In this document: piece by piece, positions 42,600 through 50,597 of the stretch
Numbering within the stretch: position 1 is the stretch's first letter
Layout: each line of letters opens with the position of its first letter
Origin: Actinomycetota bacterium
Lineage (GTDB): Bacteria; Actinomycetota; Acidimicrobiia; Acidimicrobiales; Ilumatobacteraceae
Direction: 5' to 3'
Length of the DNA stretch: 64,000 bases
Assembly: GCA_963169665.1 (NCBI GenBank)
Contig: CAUJET010000205.1
Span: 1-64,000, forward strand
Position numbers and translations under genes: made by a program
Notes under the pieces: model-generated
What the model was told of the DNA's origin: nothing
Seen by the model: only the letters and a program-made list of their open reading frames with translations
Databases searched by the model: none

Positions 42600-43265
42600 T
42601 CAGGCACCGTCGCCGGGGGTGACGAGGCCCGACTCGTAGGCCACGACCACCACCTGCACCCGATCGCGCAGGTCGAGCTTCGCGAGGATGCGACCCACGT
42701 GCGTCTTCACCGTCGCCTCGCCGAGGTACAGCGCTTCGGCGATCTCCGCGTTCGACATGCCCTTGGCGACGAGCCGCATCACGTCGAGCTCGCGCTCGGT
42801 GAGGTCGTCGAAGCCGGCCAGCGTCGCGGACGGGTCGACCGCCGGGCGCCGGGCCACCTCCTCGATCAGCAGTCGGGTGACCGACGGGGCGAGCAGGGCA
42901 TCGCCGCGGGCCACGACGCGCACCGCTTCGATGAGCTGCTCGGCCGGCGCGTCCTTCAGCATGAAGCCGCTGGCGCCGGCGCGCAGGGCCGCGTACACGT
43001 AGTCGTCGAGGTCGAACGTGGTGAGGATCAGCACCCGTGGCGGTGCGGTCGCCGCCGTGATGAGCGCGGTCGCCTCGATGCCGTCCATGTGCGGCATGCG
43101 CACGTCCATCAACACGACGTGCGGGTCGCAGCGTCCGGCCAGCTCGACCGCGGCGCGGCCGTCGGCTGCCTCGCCGACGACGGTGATGTCGGGTTCGCTC
43201 TCGACGATCATGCGGAACCCGGCGCGCACCATCGCCTGATCGTCGACGAGCATCACGCGGATCAT
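42600..43265 (-). CDS. NarL/LuxR-family response regulator
   Basis: 221 residues from the ATG at 43265, which overlaps the kinase stop (ATGA). Receiver domain with phospho-acceptor Asp in VVLMDVRMPHMDG (about residue 54) and Lys in MLKDAP. LuxR helix-turn-helix with LTERELDVMRLVAKGMSNAEIAEALYLGEATVKTHV in consecutive segments. Probably activates nearby genes such as the ABC exporter. Confidence 0.94.
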   Translation of the reverse strand: MIRVMLVDDQAMVRAGFRMIVESEPDITVVGEAADGRAAVELAGRCDPHVVLMDVRMPHMDGIEATALITAATAPPRVLILTTFDLDDYVYAALRAGASGFMLKDAPAEQLIEAVRVVARGDALLAPSVTRLLIEEVARRPAVDPSATLAGFDDLTERELDVMRLVAKGMSNAEIAEALYLGEATVKTHVGRILAKLDLRDRVQVVVVAYESGLVTPGDGA

Positions 43266-44518
43266 GCGGCCTCCGGGAACACGGCGCGCACGCGCCAACC
43301 GCCGCCCGACCGCGGGCCTGCCTCGAAGGTGCCTCCGAACATGCCCACACGTTCGCGCATCCCGATGATGCCGAAACCCGGATCGTGGGTGAGCGTGCTC
43401 GCACCACGCCCGTCGTCCTCCACCGTCACGGTCAACCGGCCGTCGGCCCGCTGGACGGCGACGGCGACGCGGTCGACGCGGCCCGCATGGCGACGGACGT
43501 TGGTGAGGGCTTCCTGCACCACGCGGTAGGCGGACAGCTCGACCGCCGCCGGCACGCCGTCGAGGTCGCCGTCGGTGTGCAGCTCGATCGGCAGGTCGGA
43601 CGCCGCCGCCACGAGCTCACCGAGCGCGGACAGCGAGGGCTGCGGGGCGAGATCGGCGCCACTGTCGCCGTCACCGCGGTCACCGCGATCGCTGCGCAGC
43701 ACGCCGAGGATGCGGCGCATCTCGCTCATCGCCTCGCGCCCGGTCGACTCGATGTTCTCCAGTGCACCGATCGCCTGGTCGGGGTGGGCTCGCACCTGCC
43801 GCCGTGCCGCGCCGGCCTGGATGATCATCACGCTCAGGCTGTGGGCGACGACGTCGTGCATCTCACGGGCGATGCGAGTGCGCTCCTGCTGCACCTGCTG
43901 CACGGCCAGCAGCTCGCGTTCGCGTTCGGCCCGCTCGGCGCGCTCGACCAGTTCGTCGGCACGTTCGCGACGTCGGCGCATGTTGTCGCCGAGCAGCATC
44001 GCCCCGATGTACAGCACCGTCGTGCTGATGAGTGCCTCGACCTCCACCCCGTCGACCACCACGCCCACGCCGACGAAGCCGACCAGGCAGGCGAAGGTGA
44101 GCGTGCCCGACACGACCAGGCGCCGCCCTGCCACGTACGCACCGAGCGAGTAGGCCGCCATCAGGATGTTGAGGAAGCCGGCGCCGATCATCTCCGACGC
44201 CTGCAGGATGCACTCGGGCACGCTGACGGCCACCAGCACGGCCACCGGCCACCGTCGCCGCCACGCGAGCGGCACGGTCGAGGCGAGCACGAGGACCGGC
44301 GACCACCAGGTGGGTTCGGTGATCTCCGTGTCGACGGTGTCGGTGATGAGCGCGTGAGCGCCCAGTGCCAGGACGGTGACGAACCCGGCCAGCATCGCAT
44401 CGGCGGCCCGGGGATGGCTGCGCAGCCAGAGCACCGGCCGTGGGCGTCGGCGGCCGCGGGTGGCCGCGTCCGCAGGGCGCGTCGGTGCTGGCGGCGGTCC
44501 TGCGGAGCTCACGAGCAC
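43262..44518 (-). CDS. Sensor histidine kinase (HisKA_3 type)
   Basis: About 418 residues; GTG codons at 44518 and 44512 are both possible starts. Four or five membrane helices (about 40-170), a charged coiled coil (RRRRERADELVERAERAE), HisKA_3 with the phospho-His in AREMHDVVAHSL, and a HATPase domain ending GFGIIGMRERVGMFGG. Membrane-embedded sensing like the kinase at 18022. It is divergent from the adenylate cyclase-like gene. Confidence 0.92.
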   Translation of the reverse strand: MLVSSAGPPPAPTRPADAATRGRRRPRPVLWLRSHPRAADAMLAGFVTVLALGAHALITDTVDTEITEPTWWSPVLVLASTVPLAWRRRWPVAVLVAVSVPECILQASEMIGAGFLNILMAAYSLGAYVAGRRLVVSGTLTFACLVGFVGVGVVVDGVEVEALISTTVLYIGAMLLGDNMRRRRERADELVERAERAERERELLAVQQVQQERTRIAREMHDVVAHSLSVMIIQAGAARRQVRAHPDQAIGALENIESTGREAMSEMRRILGVLRSDRGDRGDGDSGADLAPQPSLSALGELVAAASDLPIELHTDGDLDGVPAAVELSAYRVVQEALTNVRRHAGRVDRVAVAVQRADGRLTVTVEDDGRGASTLTHDPGFGIIGMRERVGMFGGTFEAGPRSGGGWRVRAVFPEAA

Positions 44519-44571
44519 GGAACCTACCCTCGGCCTGCGGAAACGTCGTCCCTCTCCAGGTGGATGTGCCG

Positions 44572-44577
44572 TACGCT
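44572..44577 (+). promoter_or_regulatory. -10 box (TACGCT) of the cyclase/CMD operon
   Basis: TACGCT lies 6 nt before a GTG (44584) and 9 nt before the ATG (44587) that I chose. A leaderless transcript beginning at the GTG is possible. The box is 54 bp from the divergent kinase start. Confidence 0.5.
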
Positions 44578-44586
44578 TCGGGAGTG

Positions 44587-47500
44587 ATGCTCTGCCCCTC
44601 GTGCGCAGCGCCCCTGGCCCCGGGAGCGCGCTTCTGCTCCTCCTGCGGCCACGCCGTCGCGGCAGGTCAGGCCGAGGAACGACGCATCGTCACCGTCCTG
44701 TTCGGCGATGTCGTCGGCTTCACCTCCCTCGCCGAGCACCTCGACCCCGAGCAGGTGAAGCGGCTCATCGACGGCGTGTTCGAGCGCCTGGTCGACGACG
44801 TCACCGCGTTCGGCGGGCGGGTCGACAAGCTGCTCGGCGACGGCATCCTCGCCCTGTTCGGCGCCCCGGTCGCCCACGAGGACGACGCCGAGCGCGCCGT
44901 GCGGTCGGCACTGCGCATGCAGGAGACCATCGATCGCTACGTCGAGGACGAGAGTCCTGCACACTCGCTCAAGCTCCGCATCGGCATCAACACCGGTGAG
45001 GTGCTCGTCGGCACGCTGGCCGGCACCGACTACACGGCGATGGGCGATGTGGTGAACACGGCGTCTCGTCTGCAGGCCGAGTCGCCGCCCGGGGGTGTGC
45101 TCGTCGGCGAGGCCACCTACGCGCTCACCAATGACGTCATCGAGTACGGCCCGCCCACCGAGCTGCAGCCGCGCGGTCGCGAGCAGTCGATCACCACCTG
45201 GCTGGCGCGCGGCACCCTCACCGCCCCCGGCGCCCGCGTGCGGCGCACCGACCTCCGCCTCGTCGGCCGCGACCCCGAGCTCACCCTCGCCCGTGCCGCA
45301 CTGAAGCTCGGCATCGACGAGCACCGCACCCTGCTGCTCAACGTCGTGGGCGAGAGTGGCGTCGGCAAGAGCCGGCTCATCGACGAACTGCTCGACACCC
45401 TCGACGAGATCGGGGCCAGCTCGGCGGCCGTGCTCGAAGGCGTGTGCGCGCCCTATGGCGAGTCGAACGTCTGGTCACCCATCGCCTCGGCGATCGCGGG
45501 GCACCTCGGCTTCGATCCAGCGCTCGGTCTCGACGAGCTGCGCGAACGTGCGCTCGGCAAGGCGGCGAAGCTGCTCGCCACCGACGGCATCACCCCCGAG
45601 GTGGAGCGCGCGGTCGAGGCGTTCCTGCACCTGCTCGGCCACGAGTCGGCGCTCGACGCGCTCGACGGCACCGTGCGCCGCGACGCGGTCCACCGGGCGA
45701 TCACGCGGGTCATCGAGATGCGCGCCGCCAAGGGCCCGCTCGTGCTGTGGATCGACGACCTCCACTGGGCCGATCAGGTCGTGGTCGATCTGCTCGAGCA
45801 CCTCGTCGGCGCCGTGCAGCGCCTGCCGTTCGTGCTCATCACCTCGATGCGGCCGGGCGGCGACGTGCCGTGGCCGCCGTCCACCGATCGCACCACGGTG
45901 TTGTCGCTCACCGTGCAGCCGCTCGCGCGCGCCGACAGCGACGAGCTCGCGATCGAACTGCTCGGTCAGCTCACCGGTGCGGTCAACGACGGCCACACCG
46001 GGGAGACGATCATCCCCGACCAGAAGCTGCTCGGCGCGCTGTTCGACCGCAGTGGCGGCAACCCGCTGTTCTTGCAGCAGTTGGCCGGGGTGGTGGCCGA
46101 AGAGGGTCCGTCGAGCGAGCTGCCCGACTCGCTGCGCGCGCTCATCGCGGCCCGGCTCGACCAGCTGAACGTCACCGAGCGCCAGGTGCTCGACAACGCC
46201 GCCACCCTCGGGCTGTCGGGCACCCTCATGTCGCTCGAGCGGTTCGCCGCGGCCATCAACCAGCCGTTCGATCGCCTCACCGTGTCGGCCCTCGACGCCA
46301 AGGGGTTCCTCGTGGTCGAGGGGCAGCGGTGGCGGTTCCGCAGCGACTCCGTGCGCGAGACCACCTACCAGACGCTCACCAAGGCGTCGCGGGCCCAACG
46401 CCATGCCGGTGTCGCTGCCACCCTCGCGGCCTACGCACCGACGGCCATCGACGACCTGGCCCATCACGCTGCCACCGCGGCCGAGCTGGTGGGCGAGCTC
46501 GGACAGGTCGAGAAGGTGCCGCCCACCATCCGTACCGACGCCGTGCGCGCCCTGTCGATCGCCGCACGTCGCGCCCGCGACAGCGGCAGCCACCGCCTGT
46601 CCGTCCGCCACGCGACGCGGGCCATCGCGCTCATGAACGGGCATCCGTCCGAACAGGCCGATCGGATCGCGCTGATGCTCGTCCGCTGCGCCGGTCTCAT
46701 CGAGACTCGCGACTGGGCCGTGGCGCGCACCGATCTGGCCGCCCTGCTCGCCGATGCGACGGCGCGCAAGGACGCCGCGGTCGAGGGCGAGGCCCGTCGC
46801 CTGCTCGGCTCGCTCCACCACCTGCAGGGTGATCCGGTCGGTGCCCGCGCCGAACTCGGCCGCAGCGTCGACCTCCTCCGTGCCGCCGGTTCGCCGACGC
46901 TGCTCGCCGACGCGCTGCGTCAACGCGGGTTCATCGAACTGTTCGGTGGCTCGCTGTCGGATGCCGAGTGGCACTTCGGCGAGGCAGAAGCGGTCTACCG
47001 CGAGCTCGGTGACGAGCGCGGCCTCGCCTACATCGAGCAGCACCGCGCCTGGTTGTCGTTCCTGTCGGGCGACCTCGACCTGGCCGACGAACGACTGCAC
47101 CGGGCCGCCGAGACGCACAGCCGGCTCGGCGACCGCAACGGCGTGGGCTGGGCCTTCGGGCTGCTCGCCTTCGTGCGGTTCTTCCAGCGCCGGTTCGTGG
47201 AGGCGGAGGACCTCGCGAGCGTCGTGCAGGCCGAGGCGCTCGAGCGGGGCGACGACTGGGCCGCAGCGATGATGCAGACGCTGATGGCCGACCTGCGCCT
47301 GTGGCACGGCCGGCTCGACGAGGCGATGTCCAACGCCGAACAGGCGCGCACACGCTTCCGCCGTCTCGGCGACAAGTTCGGCATGGTGCAGGCGCTGTCC
47401 GCACTGGTGCGCACGCAGGTGGCCCTCGGCCGCTCGGCCGGCGCCCAGCGCACGACCGAGGAGCTGCTCTCGCTCGCCGAGGGGTCGCCCGCCGGTCCGG

Positions 47501-48078
47501 TGCCGTTGCTCGCCGTGGCGGGTGCGGCGATGCACCGCGGCGACGCCAAGGTGGCGCTGTCGATGGTGGCGCGGGCCGAGGAGCAGATGCTCGAGCGCAC
47601 CTCCGGCACGTTCGAGCTGTCCGTCCTCCACGCCATCGCCGCCGCACAGAGCGGTTCGCTCGACGAGGCCCTCGCCGCGCTCGACGACGTGCCGCCCGCG
47701 GCGCTCGACCATCCGTTCGCCCGGACGGCCGCCGCGCTCGTGGCGTCGCTCACTGGTGACGCCGCCGGAGCGGTACGCGATGCTGATCTCGTGGCCACCA
47801 CCCAGGGTTCCACCTATCTCGATCGGGCGATCGCCGCTGTCGCCGCTGCCGGTGCACACGCGGAGATGTCCGAGCGCGAGTCGGCTCGGGACGTGCTCGA
47901 CGTGGCGCTGCAGGAGTGCCTCGTCGTCGGTGACGTCGTCGCCATCGCACTGCTCCAACGCACGTACGCCCACGTCGTCGGTGCCGACCACGCGTCCGGT
48001 GGAGGCGACGCCTCGGTGCTCGGCGAGGGCTGGCTCCACGTGATCGAGCAGCTGCCCACGCCGGAACACGCGGCATGA
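44587..48078 (+). CDS. Adenylate/guanylate cyclase fused to AAA ATPase and TPR-like repeats
   Basis: 1163 residues. N-terminal zinc ribbon (CPSC, then CSSC; residues 3-23), class III cyclase domain (about 30-205) with metal Asp in LFGDVVGFTS and LLGDGILALFG, and catalytic Asn/Arg in GDVVNTASRLQ, so it appears active. Next an AAA/STAND ATPase with Walker A GESGVGKSR and Walker B VLWIDDLHWAD (about 225-480). The remaining 650 residues are helical TPR-like repeats. This layout is typical of large signalling proteins in actinobacteria whose ligand is unknown. The stop overlaps the start of the next gene (ATGA). It heads an operon with two CMD/AhpD-like proteins. Confidence 0.93.
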   Translation: MLCPSCAAPLAPGARFCSSCGHAVAAGQAEERRIVTVLFGDVVGFTSLAEHLDPEQVKRLIDGVFERLVDDVTAFGGRVDKLLGDGILALFGAPVAHEDDAERAVRSALRMQETIDRYVEDESPAHSLKLRIGINTGEVLVGTLAGTDYTAMGDVVNTASRLQAESPPGGVLVGEATYALTNDVIEYGPPTELQPRGREQSITTWLARGTLTAPGARVRRTDLRLVGRDPELTLARAALKLGIDEHRTLLLNVVGESGVGKSRLIDELLDTLDEIGASSAAVLEGVCAPYGESNVWSPIASAIAGHLGFDPALGLDELRERALGKAAKLLATDGITPEVERAVEAFLHLLGHESALDALDGTVRRDAVHRAITRVIEMRAAKGPLVLWIDDLHWADQVVVDLLEHLVGAVQRLPFVLITSMRPGGDVPWPPSTDRTTVLSLTVQPLARADSDELAIELLGQLTGAVNDGHTGETIIPDQKLLGALFDRSGGNPLFLQQLAGVVAEEGPSSELPDSLRALIAARLDQLNVTERQVLDNAATLGLSGTLMSLERFAAAINQPFDRLTVSALDAKGFLVVEGQRWRFRSDSVRETTYQTLTKASRAQRHAGVAATLAAYAPTAIDDLAHHAATAAELVGELGQVEKVPPTIRTDAVRALSIAARRARDSGSHRLSVRHATRAIALMNGHPSEQADRIALMLVRCAGLIETRDWAVARTDLAALLADATARKDAAVEGEARRLLGSLHHLQGDPVGARAELGRSVDLLRAAGSPTLLADALRQRGFIELFGGSLSDAEWHFGEAEAVYRELGDERGLAYIEQHRAWLSFLSGDLDLADERLHRAAETHSRLGDRNGVGWAFGLLAFVRFFQRRFVEAEDLASVVQAEALERGDDWAAAMMQTLMADLRLWHGRLDEAMSNAEQARTRFRRLGDKFGMVQALSALVRTQVALGRSAGAQRTTEELLSLAEGSPAGPVPLLAVAGAAMHRGDAKVALSMVARAEEQMLERTSGTFELSVLHAIAAAQSGSLDEALAALDDVPPAALDHPFARTAAALVASLTGDAAGAVRDADLVATTQGSTYLDRAIAAVAAAGAHAEMSERESARDVLDVALQECLVVGDVVAIALLQRTYAHVVGADHASGGGDASVLGEGWLHVIEQLPTPEHAA

Positions 48079-48518
48079 CCAGCTGGCTCGGTGGTCACGA
48101 CGACGAGGCGACGTTGCTCGCCGTGCGCACCGGGCTCGCCGATCAGCTCGCTCAGCTCCGCGGCGACACCGCCCAGGCGTGCCCCGGGCGCAGCGCAGCG
48201 CTGATCGAGGCGCGCATCGGCCAGATGATCACCGGTGTGGGTTCGCTGGCGGTCTTCGGCCCGCTCGATGCCGCTGAGGAGACGGTCGTCGCCGTTGCCG
48301 AACAGTTCGCCCTCGACGTGCACGGCATCGACGACGCGCTGATGGCACGGCTGGGCGAGCACTACGCCCCGGCCGAGCAGGTCGCGATCATGTTCCGCAT
48401 GGCCTTCGCCGACGGGTTCACCAAGCTGCGCCGCGTGCTCGACGTGCCCGCGGCACCCACGCCCGGCGACGCGACCACGACCGCCGCCACCACCACCACG
48501 ACCGGAGAGGGAGCCTGA
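48075..48518 (+). CDS. CMD/AhpD-like protein without a CxxC motif
   Basis: 147 residues. It resembles an alpha-helical carboxymuconolactone decarboxylase/AhpD-type half: CPGRSAALIEARIGQMI, then AEQFALDVHGIDDALMARLGEHY and ALMF-type helix with AFADGFTKLRRVLDV. It has one Cys in the region where active members carry CxxC. The C-terminus is Thr/Ala-rich. Start and stop overlap the neighbouring genes (ATGA; TGATG). It is probably a structural or regulatory partner of the next protein, but this family assignment is not secure. Confidence 0.7.
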   Translation: MTSWLGGHDDEATLLAVRTGLADQLAQLRGDTAQACPGRSAALIEARIGQMITGVGSLAVFGPLDAAEETVVAVAEQFALDVHGIDDALMARLGEHYAPAEQVAIMFRMAFADGFTKLRRVLDVPAAPTPGDATTTAATTTTTGEGA

Positions 48519-49033
48519 TGTCCACCGTGCCCCGACTGCCCAGCGCCGTGCCCGACCAGGCGGCCAACTTCGGCACGATCCTGGCCCACCATCCCGAGCT
48601 CGCCCGTGCCTTCGGCACCACCTACGCGACGTTCTGGTCGCACGGGGTGCTCGACCATCCCACCAAGGAAGCGGTCCGGATCCGCAACGCCCGCATCACC
48701 GACTGCGGGTATTGACGCAACGTCCGCTTCGCGGTCGCGAAGCAGCAGGGCCTCGATGAGACGCTCGTCGAACAGATCGACGACGACCATGCGTCGTCCT
48801 CGTTGTCACCGCGCTACAAGCTCGCCCTCCGGTTCGCCGACTCGTTCCTCGGTGCGGGCGGCCCGCCGCCGGCCGACGTGCAGGCGGCCTTGCTCGAGGA
48901 GTTCACCGAGGCCGAACTGGTCGAGATGGGCATCGGCCTGGCGCTGTTCCACGGGGTGTCGAAGATGCTGATCGCGCTCGGGTGCGAGCCCGAGGAGATG
49001 GACATCACCGAGTCGCGCACACCGGGCAGCTGA
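48518..49033 (+). CDS. CMD/AhpD-like redox protein with an in-frame TGA; candidate selenoprotein (C-G-Y-U)
   Basis: Read through one TGA (48713-48715), the product is 171 residues. Codons before the TGA give RIRNARITDCGY and codons after it give RNVRFAVAKQQGL, which is the continuous sequence of AhpD/CMD proteins with the motif C-x-x-C. The TGA stands at position 66 where the second Cys belongs (Cys63-Gly-Tyr-X66). The 105 codons that follow keep frame, codon use and family features (FADSFLGAGG, ELVEMGIGLALFHG). A hairpin suited as a SECIS starts right behind it. Sec insertion would give a CxxU peroxidase or disulfide reductase. The alternatives are a nonsense mutation or a sequencing error. 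Confidence 0.8.
48726..48743 (+). promoter_or_regulatory. SECIS-like hairpin downstream of the in-frame TGA
   Basis: GCTTCGC (48726-48732) and GCGAAGC (48737-48743) form a perfect 7-bp stem with a GGTC tetraloop. The loop begins 17 nt after the TGA. The E. coli fdhF SECIS, as I remember it, has a GGUC loop 18 nt after its UGA. GTCC (48722-48725) and GGGC (48748-48751) can extend the stem past an asymmetric bulge (four unpaired bases, 48744-48747). Bacterial SECIS elements lie in the coding region like this and need a G/U in the loop for SelB. Confidence 0.65.
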
Positions 49034-49051
49034 GGGACCAGCCCGCGTCGC

Positions 49052-49615
49052 TCAGACGTGGAACGTGAGCGCCGGTGCCGGCCGCTCCGGCGCAGCGACC
49101 TCGCTGCTGGCCCAGCCGAGGTAGATCAGCGCGGTCACGTGGGTGCCCGGCTCCCACCCGACGAGCTCGGCGACCACGTCGTTCGCGCCCTTCGGGCACG
49201 AGCCCCAGTAGGTGGCGAGGCCGGCTGCGGTGGCCGCGAGCAGCAGGTTCTGGATGCCGGCCGCGACCGCGTCGCGGTTCTCGGCGGTGCGCAGCGGCGA
49301 GTCGCCCGATGCCGTGCCGACCACGAGGGTGGCCGGGGTGCGCAGGTACTTGCCGCGTGCCTTCGACACCTTCTCCGGCGGGTCGCCATGGGCGTCCATC
49401 GCGTCGGCGATCGCGTTGCCGAGCCGACCCCGCGCGTCGCCCTCGAGCAGTGCGAAGCGCCAGGGCCAGGTGCGCTTGTGGTTGGGCGCCCAGGTGGCGA
49501 GCTCGCAGAGCCGGGTGACGAGATCGTGCGGCACGGGGCGGGACTGGTCGACGAGCATGCTCGTCCGACGCGCCCGGATCAGCGGGTCGAGGGCGTCCAA
49601 CGCAACGAGTTCCAT
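49052..49615 (-). CDS. Nitroreductase family protein
   Basis: 187 residues. R-x-R-x-S opening (IRARRTSM), APNHKRTWPWRF, then GIQNLLLAATAAGLATYWGS and the C-terminal GW domain match small FMN-dependent nitroreductases of the YdjA type. They reduce nitro compounds or quinones with NAD(P)H. On the minus strand TAGCCT lies 6 nt before the ATG (bases 49627-49622), consistent with a leaderless transcript. Confidence 0.9.
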   Translation of the reverse strand: MELVALDALDPLIRARRTSMLVDQSRPVPHDLVTRLCELATWAPNHKRTWPWRFALLEGDARGRLGNAIADAMDAHGDPPEKVSKARGKYLRTPATLVVGTASGDSPLRTAENRDAVAAGIQNLLLAATAAGLATYWGSCPKGANDVVAELVGWEPGTHVTALIYLGWASSEVAAPERPAPALTFHV

Positions 49616-49637
49616 GCCCCGAGGCTACGGGCCACCC

Positions 49638-49741
49638 ACCCGAGTGCCAGCCGTACACCCGAGTGCGAGCCGTCCAGCGGAGTGCCAGCAGCCCATCCGA
49701 GGGATCGGGGCACCCCCGGGGGTGCCTCTGGCACTCGGATG
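49638..49741. repeat. Diverged 19-bp tandem repeats and terminator-like hairpin upstream of the nitroreductase
   Basis: Three units of ACCCGAGTGCCAGCCGTAC type at 49638-49694 with a few substitutions. The last runs into a nested hairpin: CATCCGAG (49694-49701) with CTCGGATG (49734-49741), and inside it the perfect palindrome GGCACCCCC/GGGGGTGCC (49709-49726). The hairpin lies 16 bp beyond the stop of the alpha/beta hydrolase gene and could terminate its transcript. The 19-bp unit recurs in inverted orientation at 52981-53050. Confidence 0.65.
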
Positions 49742-49756
49742 GACGGCCGCCCGCCG

Positions 49757-50596
49757 TCAGAGGCTGCGGATGAAGCCGCTGACCTCGTCGACCCACCGGC
49801 GCCACAGCTGCGGCGGGTAGTCGTGGCCCATGCCGTCGATCAGCACGAACCTCGCCCCGGGGATCAGTTCGGCGGTGCGCTCGCCGCCGCTCGGGGTGAT
49901 GAGGGTGTCCGCGCTGCCGTGCATCACCAGCGTGGGCACCGTCACCTCGCGCAGCAGGTGCGCCCGCGGGGCCGATGCCCGGATCGCGAAGAACTGGCGG
50001 GTGGTGCCGTCGGGGGTGAACGCCCGGTCGAACGAGCGCTCGGCATCGGCGCGCAGCCGGTCCTCGTCGAAGAACTCGGGGCTGCCCCAGATGCGCAGGC
50101 CGTCGATCCAGCGCTGCACATGGCTCTCGCGGTCGGTGGCCGGTGGTGCCGTCAGCTGTGCGAACGCCTCGGGTGGGCTCTGGCCGAACTCGGGCTCGCC
50201 GGTGGCCGACATCACCGACGTCATCGACAGCAGCCGATGCGGATGCTCGACCGCCAGCGTCTGCACGATCATGCCGCCCATCGACAGACCCATCACGTGG
50301 GCGCGCTCGATGCCCTCGGCGTCGAGGACCGCGATCGCGTCGGCCGCCATGTCGCCGAGCAGGTAGGCGTTGCCCGCCTCGCCCACCGGCGCGCCGGCGA
50401 ACGAGGTGGACAGGCCCACGTCACGGTTGTCGAAGCGGATGACGAAGAGGCCCTCGGCGGCGAACATGTCGCACCAGGCATCCTGGTAGTTCGAGCTCTG
50501 GCTCCCGAGACCGTTGACCATCAGCAGCGTCGGATCGCTGCGGTCGCCGAAGGTCTCGTACCAGAGCTCGCACTCGCCGTTGCGGGCCCAGGTCAC
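49757..50596 (-). CDS. Alpha/beta hydrolase
   Basis: 279 residues from a GTG one base after the stop of the acyl-CoA ligase. The catalytic triad of the fold is visible: nucleophile in GLSMGG (about 100), Asp in HGSADTLI (about 227) and His in GMGHDYP (about 258). The oxyanion sequence VNGLGSQ replaces the usual HG. It resembles polyketide-type esterases or lactonases of the TAP/3-oxoadipate lactonase group. It is co-transcribed with the ligase, so its substrate may be a related ester. Confidence 0.9.
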   Translation of the reverse strand: MTWARNGECELWYETFGDRSDPTLLMVNGLGSQSSNYQDAWCDMFAAEGLFVIRFDNRDVGLSTSFAGAPVGEAGNAYLLGDMAADAIAVLDAEGIERAHVMGLSMGGMIVQTLAVEHPHRLLSMTSVMSATGEPEFGQSPPEAFAQLTAPPATDRESHVQRWIDGLRIWGSPEFFDEDRLRADAERSFDRAFTPDGTTRQFFAIRASAPRAHLLREVTVPTLVMHGSADTLITPSGGERTAELIPGARFVLIDGMGHDYPPQLWRRWVDEVSGFIRSL

Positions 50597-50597
50597 G

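Noticed and set aside
48518..48715. Short 65-codon gene ending at the TGA as a complete protein
   Set aside because: The family sequence continues in the same frame after the TGA, so a true end here would leave half an AhpD domain.
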